NCBI GenBank assembly: GCA_963811705.1
Contig: CAWESL010000005.1
Coordinates: 62,001-126,000 of the forward strand
Direction: 5' to 3'
Origin: DATJPR01 sp963811705
Lineage (GTDB): Bacteria > Bacteroidota > Ignavibacteria > UBA10030 > UBA6906
Length of the DNA: 64,000 nucleotides
Shown: positions 61,546 through 64,000 of the stretch, in pieces
How the letters are laid out: every line of letters begins with the position of its first letter
Numbering within the stretch: the stretch's first letter is position 1
Translations under genes and position numbers: made by a program
The notes under the pieces: model-generated
Seen by the model: only the letters and a program-made list of their open reading frames with translations
Databases searched by the model: none
What the model was told of the DNA's origin: nothing

Positions 61546-62982
61546 ATGCTTCAACGTGCTACTGTGGTCCTGTGCATACTGGTTCTTGCGACGGGAATGG
61601 GTTTTGGTCAGGGTGCGAAAGTCGGTGGTGAAGCGAGACAGCTGGCGATGGGAGGTTCCACGCTGGGGACGGGGATCGTTCTCAATCCGTACCTGACGGA
61701 AGACCCGGCGCTTTTGCTCATCAACCCTGCGTATCAGACCCACTACATGAATTACTCCTGGTGGAATGTCGGGGGAGGAACGTTGAGCGGTCTGTCATCG
61801 GGTGACAATGGCTACGGCAAGCAGAGCGCGGGCGTCTCGTTCGGGTTCGGCAAGGAACTGGTCATCGGTGCTGTGCTGAGCTATGATCCCTCGGCTGTGA
61901 ATGTCGTCAACAAGTTGCTCCAAGGCGGGACGCCGCTCGCGGCTCTTCCGTTTTCACTTCCGGCATTTGTTCCTGCTGGTGCGCGCGGCAATGTCGGGGG
62001 AGGGATCAATGGCGCGCAGACAATTCCCCCGGTCGCCAATGTCTGGGAGATCCTCGCCGGTTACCACATGGGATCCCTCGACGTGGGGTTCGGATTCATG
62101 TACGGCAATTCCAACTCTGACGAAACTGCGTCGGCGGCAAACACGAGTGCTGCGCGGGAAGCTTCATCCAGGATGTTCGGATTCCGCGCAGGCCTGATAC
62201 TCGACATGGGCGCAGGATCCAACTTCGCGGCGCACGGCGCGCTGCGGCTCGACAATGCCACAGACAACGTGACGTTCAATCCTGCGGTCAATGGTCAGGG
62301 CGGGGAATATTCCGCGACCGGAACGGAGATTGAGTTGAGTGCCCGACTGAAACTCCGCATGTCGAATCGCTTCAGCTTCGTCCCCTATGCGGCCTTCACC
62401 ACCCTCTCCGGCACGCCGTCGGAAGACAAGCCGCGTACCGGCGTTGCCAAGATCACGTATTCTGAGAAGCTTACCGCAACAGGATTGACGGTCGGAGCGG
62501 GCGGGGAGTACAAAGTTTCGAATTTCCTTCTTGCCGGCGGTCTGAGCTACCAGATGCTGAGCGGGAAGATCGAGACGTCCAATACCACGCCGCAGGTCTC
62601 CAATACGTCAACCGTCACATTCACGTCGATCCCCACGATTAATCTGGGCGCCGAATGGTGGCTGACGGATTGGCTCGCTGCCCGCGCAGGATATTTCCGG
62701 ATGCTGGGGAAGGTGAACACGAAGCTGGAATCCTCTTCGGGTGGGACTTCGTCGACGGATGAGTCGAACCTGACGACACCGCTGAGCATGACGTTTGTCG
62801 GCGGCATCGGGCCGGCATCGTGGGACGGCGTCGTGACGCTCGGTATCGGCGTCCGGTTCGGGAGCTTTGCGCTTGATGCGACCGTCAGCGACGAAGCGCT
62901 TCGCCGCGGCTTCGGCCTGATCGGTGCACAGGACAACATCAACACGTTCGGTTACATCACGCTGAATTACAACTTCGAATAA
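61546..62982 (+). CDS. Outer membrane beta-barrel protein
   Basis: The 478-residue protein has a signal peptide (TVVLCILVLATGMGFGQG) and alternating amphipathic strands typical of an FCB-group barrel, with a C-terminal strand FGYITLNYNFE. Turns are Gly/Asn/Ser rich. Within it DPALLLINPA and YTLG-like strands suggest a membrane-protein PorV/FadL-like layout, but I cannot assign a subtype. GGAGG upstream of ATG 61546 fixes the start. Substrate or function unknown; an outer membrane transport or scaffold role is likely. Confidence 0.8.
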   Translation: MLQRATVVLCILVLATGMGFGQGAKVGGEARQLAMGGSTLGTGIVLNPYLTEDPALLLINPAYQTHYMNYSWWNVGGGTLSGLSSGDNGYGKQSAGVSFGFGKELVIGAVLSYDPSAVNVVNKLLQGGTPLAALPFSLPAFVPAGARGNVGGGINGAQTIPPVANVWEILAGYHMGSLDVGFGFMYGNSNSDETASAANTSAAREASSRMFGFRAGLILDMGAGSNFAAHGALRLDNATDNVTFNPAVNGQGGEYSATGTEIELSARLKLRMSNRFSFVPYAAFTTLSGTPSEDKPRTGVAKITYSEKLTATGLTVGAGGEYKVSNFLLAGGLSYQMLSGKIETSNTTPQVSNTSTVTFTSIPTINLGAEWWLTDWLAARAGYFRMLGKVNTKLESSSGGTSSTDESNLTTPLSMTFVGGIGPASWDGVVTLGIGVRFGSFALDATVSDEALRRGFGLIGAQDNINTFGYITLNYNFE

Positions 62983-63008
62983 GGAACCTGCCGCACCGGC
63001 GGGTTGGG

Positions 63009-63046
63009 AACGGGCGGCTCCTTGCGGGATGCCGCCCGTTTGTCTA
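63009..63046 (+). terminator. Terminator after the outer membrane protein gene
   Basis: AACGGGCGGC (63009-63018) pairs with GCCGCCCGTT (63031-63040), followed by TGTCTATT. It may overlap a weak nadB promoter (TTGCGG 63022-63027, 17-nt spacer, TATTAG 63045-63050). Confidence 0.7.
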
Positions 63047-63069
63047 TTAGCGAATCGGGTATTGCGGAC

Positions 63070-64000
63070 ATGACACGCACATTTGATGTTCTCGTCATCG
63101 GCAGCGGCATTGCAGGACTCTCCTACGCACTGAAGGTTTCCCGCTACGGGACGGTGGGGATCATCACAAAGAAGGAGAAGGCGGAGTCAAACACCAACTA
63201 CGCCCAGGGCGGCGTCGCCGCGGTCATGTCGGCCGTCGACACATTCGAGCTTCACGTTTCGGATACGCTCTCCGTCGGCCAGGGATTGTCGCACCGCGAC
63301 GCCGTGGAACTCATGGTGCGCGAGGGTCCGACGCGGCTGCGCGAGCTGATCGAAGTCGGCGTCAGGTTCACCCAGCGCAACGGCGCACTTGACCTCGGTC
63401 GCGAAGGCGGCCACTCGGCGAACCGGATCGTCCATTCCGACGATCTGACCGGCCGCGAGATTGAGCGGGGCCTGCTCGATGCGATCGCCGAACGGGACAA
63501 CATCGCGATCTTCGAAAATCACTCGGCCGTTGAGCTGATCACGCAGCATCATGTCGATCCCAGCCGGCTTGTCCCGCGGAGCGACATCCAGTGCTGGGGC
63601 GCCTATGTCTTCGATTCCGCAACGGAACAGGTCAACACCTTCCTCTCGCGCGTCGTCATGCTTTCGACGGGAGGGCTGGGCCACGTGTATCTCCACACGA
63701 CGAACCCGCTGATTGCGACGGGCGACGGTGTGGCCATGGCCTACCGTGCCGGCGCAAGCGTGGGGAACATGGAGTTCATCCAGTTCCACCCGACGACGCT
63801 GTATAACTCCGGATCTCCGTCGTTTCTGATTTCCGAAGCCGTCCGCGGGTTCGGGGGAATCCTGAAGCTGCAGAACGGCCAGGAGTTCATGCAGAATTAC
63901 GACGCGCGGAAATCGCTCGCGCCGCGCGACATCGTGGCCTATGCCATTGACACGGAATTGAAGAAGCGCGGCGACCAATACGTGCATCTTGACCTCCGGC
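63070..64000 (+). CDS. nadB: L-aspartate oxidase, 3' end beyond the window
   Basis: NadB oxidises L-aspartate to iminoaspartate, the first step of NAD synthesis. The visible 310 residues show the FAD-binding N-terminus VLVIGSGIAGLSYALKV, SNTNYAQGGVAAV, GREGGHSANRIVHSDDLTGR, the VVMLSTGGLGHVY strand, GDGVAMAYRAGA and MEFIQFHPTTLY. These are the standard succinate-dehydrogenase/aspartate-oxidase landmarks, and NADB-type SANRIVH favours aspartate oxidase. The frame has no stop before 64000. Confidence 0.93.
   Translation, partial: MTRTFDVLVIGSGIAGLSYALKVSRYGTVGIITKKEKAESNTNYAQGGVAAVMSAVDTFELHVSDTLSVGQGLSHRDAVELMVREGPTRLRELIEVGVRFTQRNGALDLGREGGHSANRIVHSDDLTGREIERGLLDAIAERDNIAIFENHSAVELITQHHVDPSRLVPRSDIQCWGAYVFDSATEQVNTFLSRVVMLSTGGLGHVYLHTTNPLIATGDGVAMAYRAGASVGNMEFIQFHPTTLYNSGSPSFLISEAVRGFGGILKLQNGQEFMQNYDARKSLAPRDIVAYAIDTELKKRGDQYVHLDLR

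Overview
The window comes from a moderately GC-rich, Gram-negative-type bacterium of the Bacteroidota/Chlorobiota/Ignavibacteriota (FCB) assemblage. The call rests on gene content: a type A C-terminal secretion (T9SS) domain (gene at 44519), a GWxTD lipoprotein (53406), a DUF5683-like protein (34092), a DusB with a GCW active site, a ZapA-RNase Y neighbourhood holding a 6S-like RNA, and a C-terminal beta-barrel outer membrane protein (61546). Ignavibacteria or a near relative is my best guess, by inference only. No plasmid, phage or CRISPR signal is seen.

Layout. 1-4.2 kb: 3' part of ribBA, greA, a CYTH protein, tRNA-Gly and an exported amidase. 4.2-5.7 kb: the most unusual stretch, an intact tRNA-Cys followed by two blocks of tRNA-Cys-derived sequence whose D- and T-arm regions are replaced by GC-rich hairpins. 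One block is amplified into a 70-nt tandem array, each block ends with a copy of the tRNA's own terminator, and a small GIY-YIG nuclease gene lies between them. 5.7-12.6 kb: an ABC-2 exporter, an M61 peptidase, OsmC, tRNA-Leu and two unknown proteins. 12.6-22.8 kb: tRNA-Val and a translation/division block thrS-infC-rpmI-rplT-pheST-coiled coil-zapA-(6S-like RNA)-rny-coaE. 22.8-31.3 kb: rel, ruvX, mtgA, an AlbA_2 protein, a SpoU methyltransferase, cmk-ispH and rpsA. 31.4-37.2 kb: mtaB, a DUF512 protein, a DUF5683-like protein, truA and a kinase-TPR protein. 37.3-43.1 kb: two c-type cytochromes, comM/yifB with a composite palindrome and a decayed duplicate of its own 3' end, and a TMTC-like TPR membrane protein. 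43.1-49.3 kb: a gene-poor AT-richer gap, DoxX, a secreted propeller-like T9SS protein, an FHA-transglycosylase fusion and a frameshifted glycine-zipper gene. 49.5-64 kb: NAD-type isocitrate dehydrogenase, an M16 protease pair, GWxTD, dusB, a type III polyketide synthase, polX, a LiaF-like protein, two ferredoxins with an orphan partner, an outer membrane protein and the start of nadB.

Most of the window is core housekeeping (translation, tRNA modification, stringent response, cofactor and isoprenoid synthesis) in short operons with ATGA overlaps. Fourteen promoter-like sites share TTGnnn, a spacer of exactly 17 nt and TAnnTT (two end TAnnAT), which suggests the local housekeeping sigma consensus. 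Two of them, before dusB and polX, lie so close to the ATG that the mRNAs may be nearly leaderless. Positions are read by eye; functions are from recognisable motifs, not from searches.
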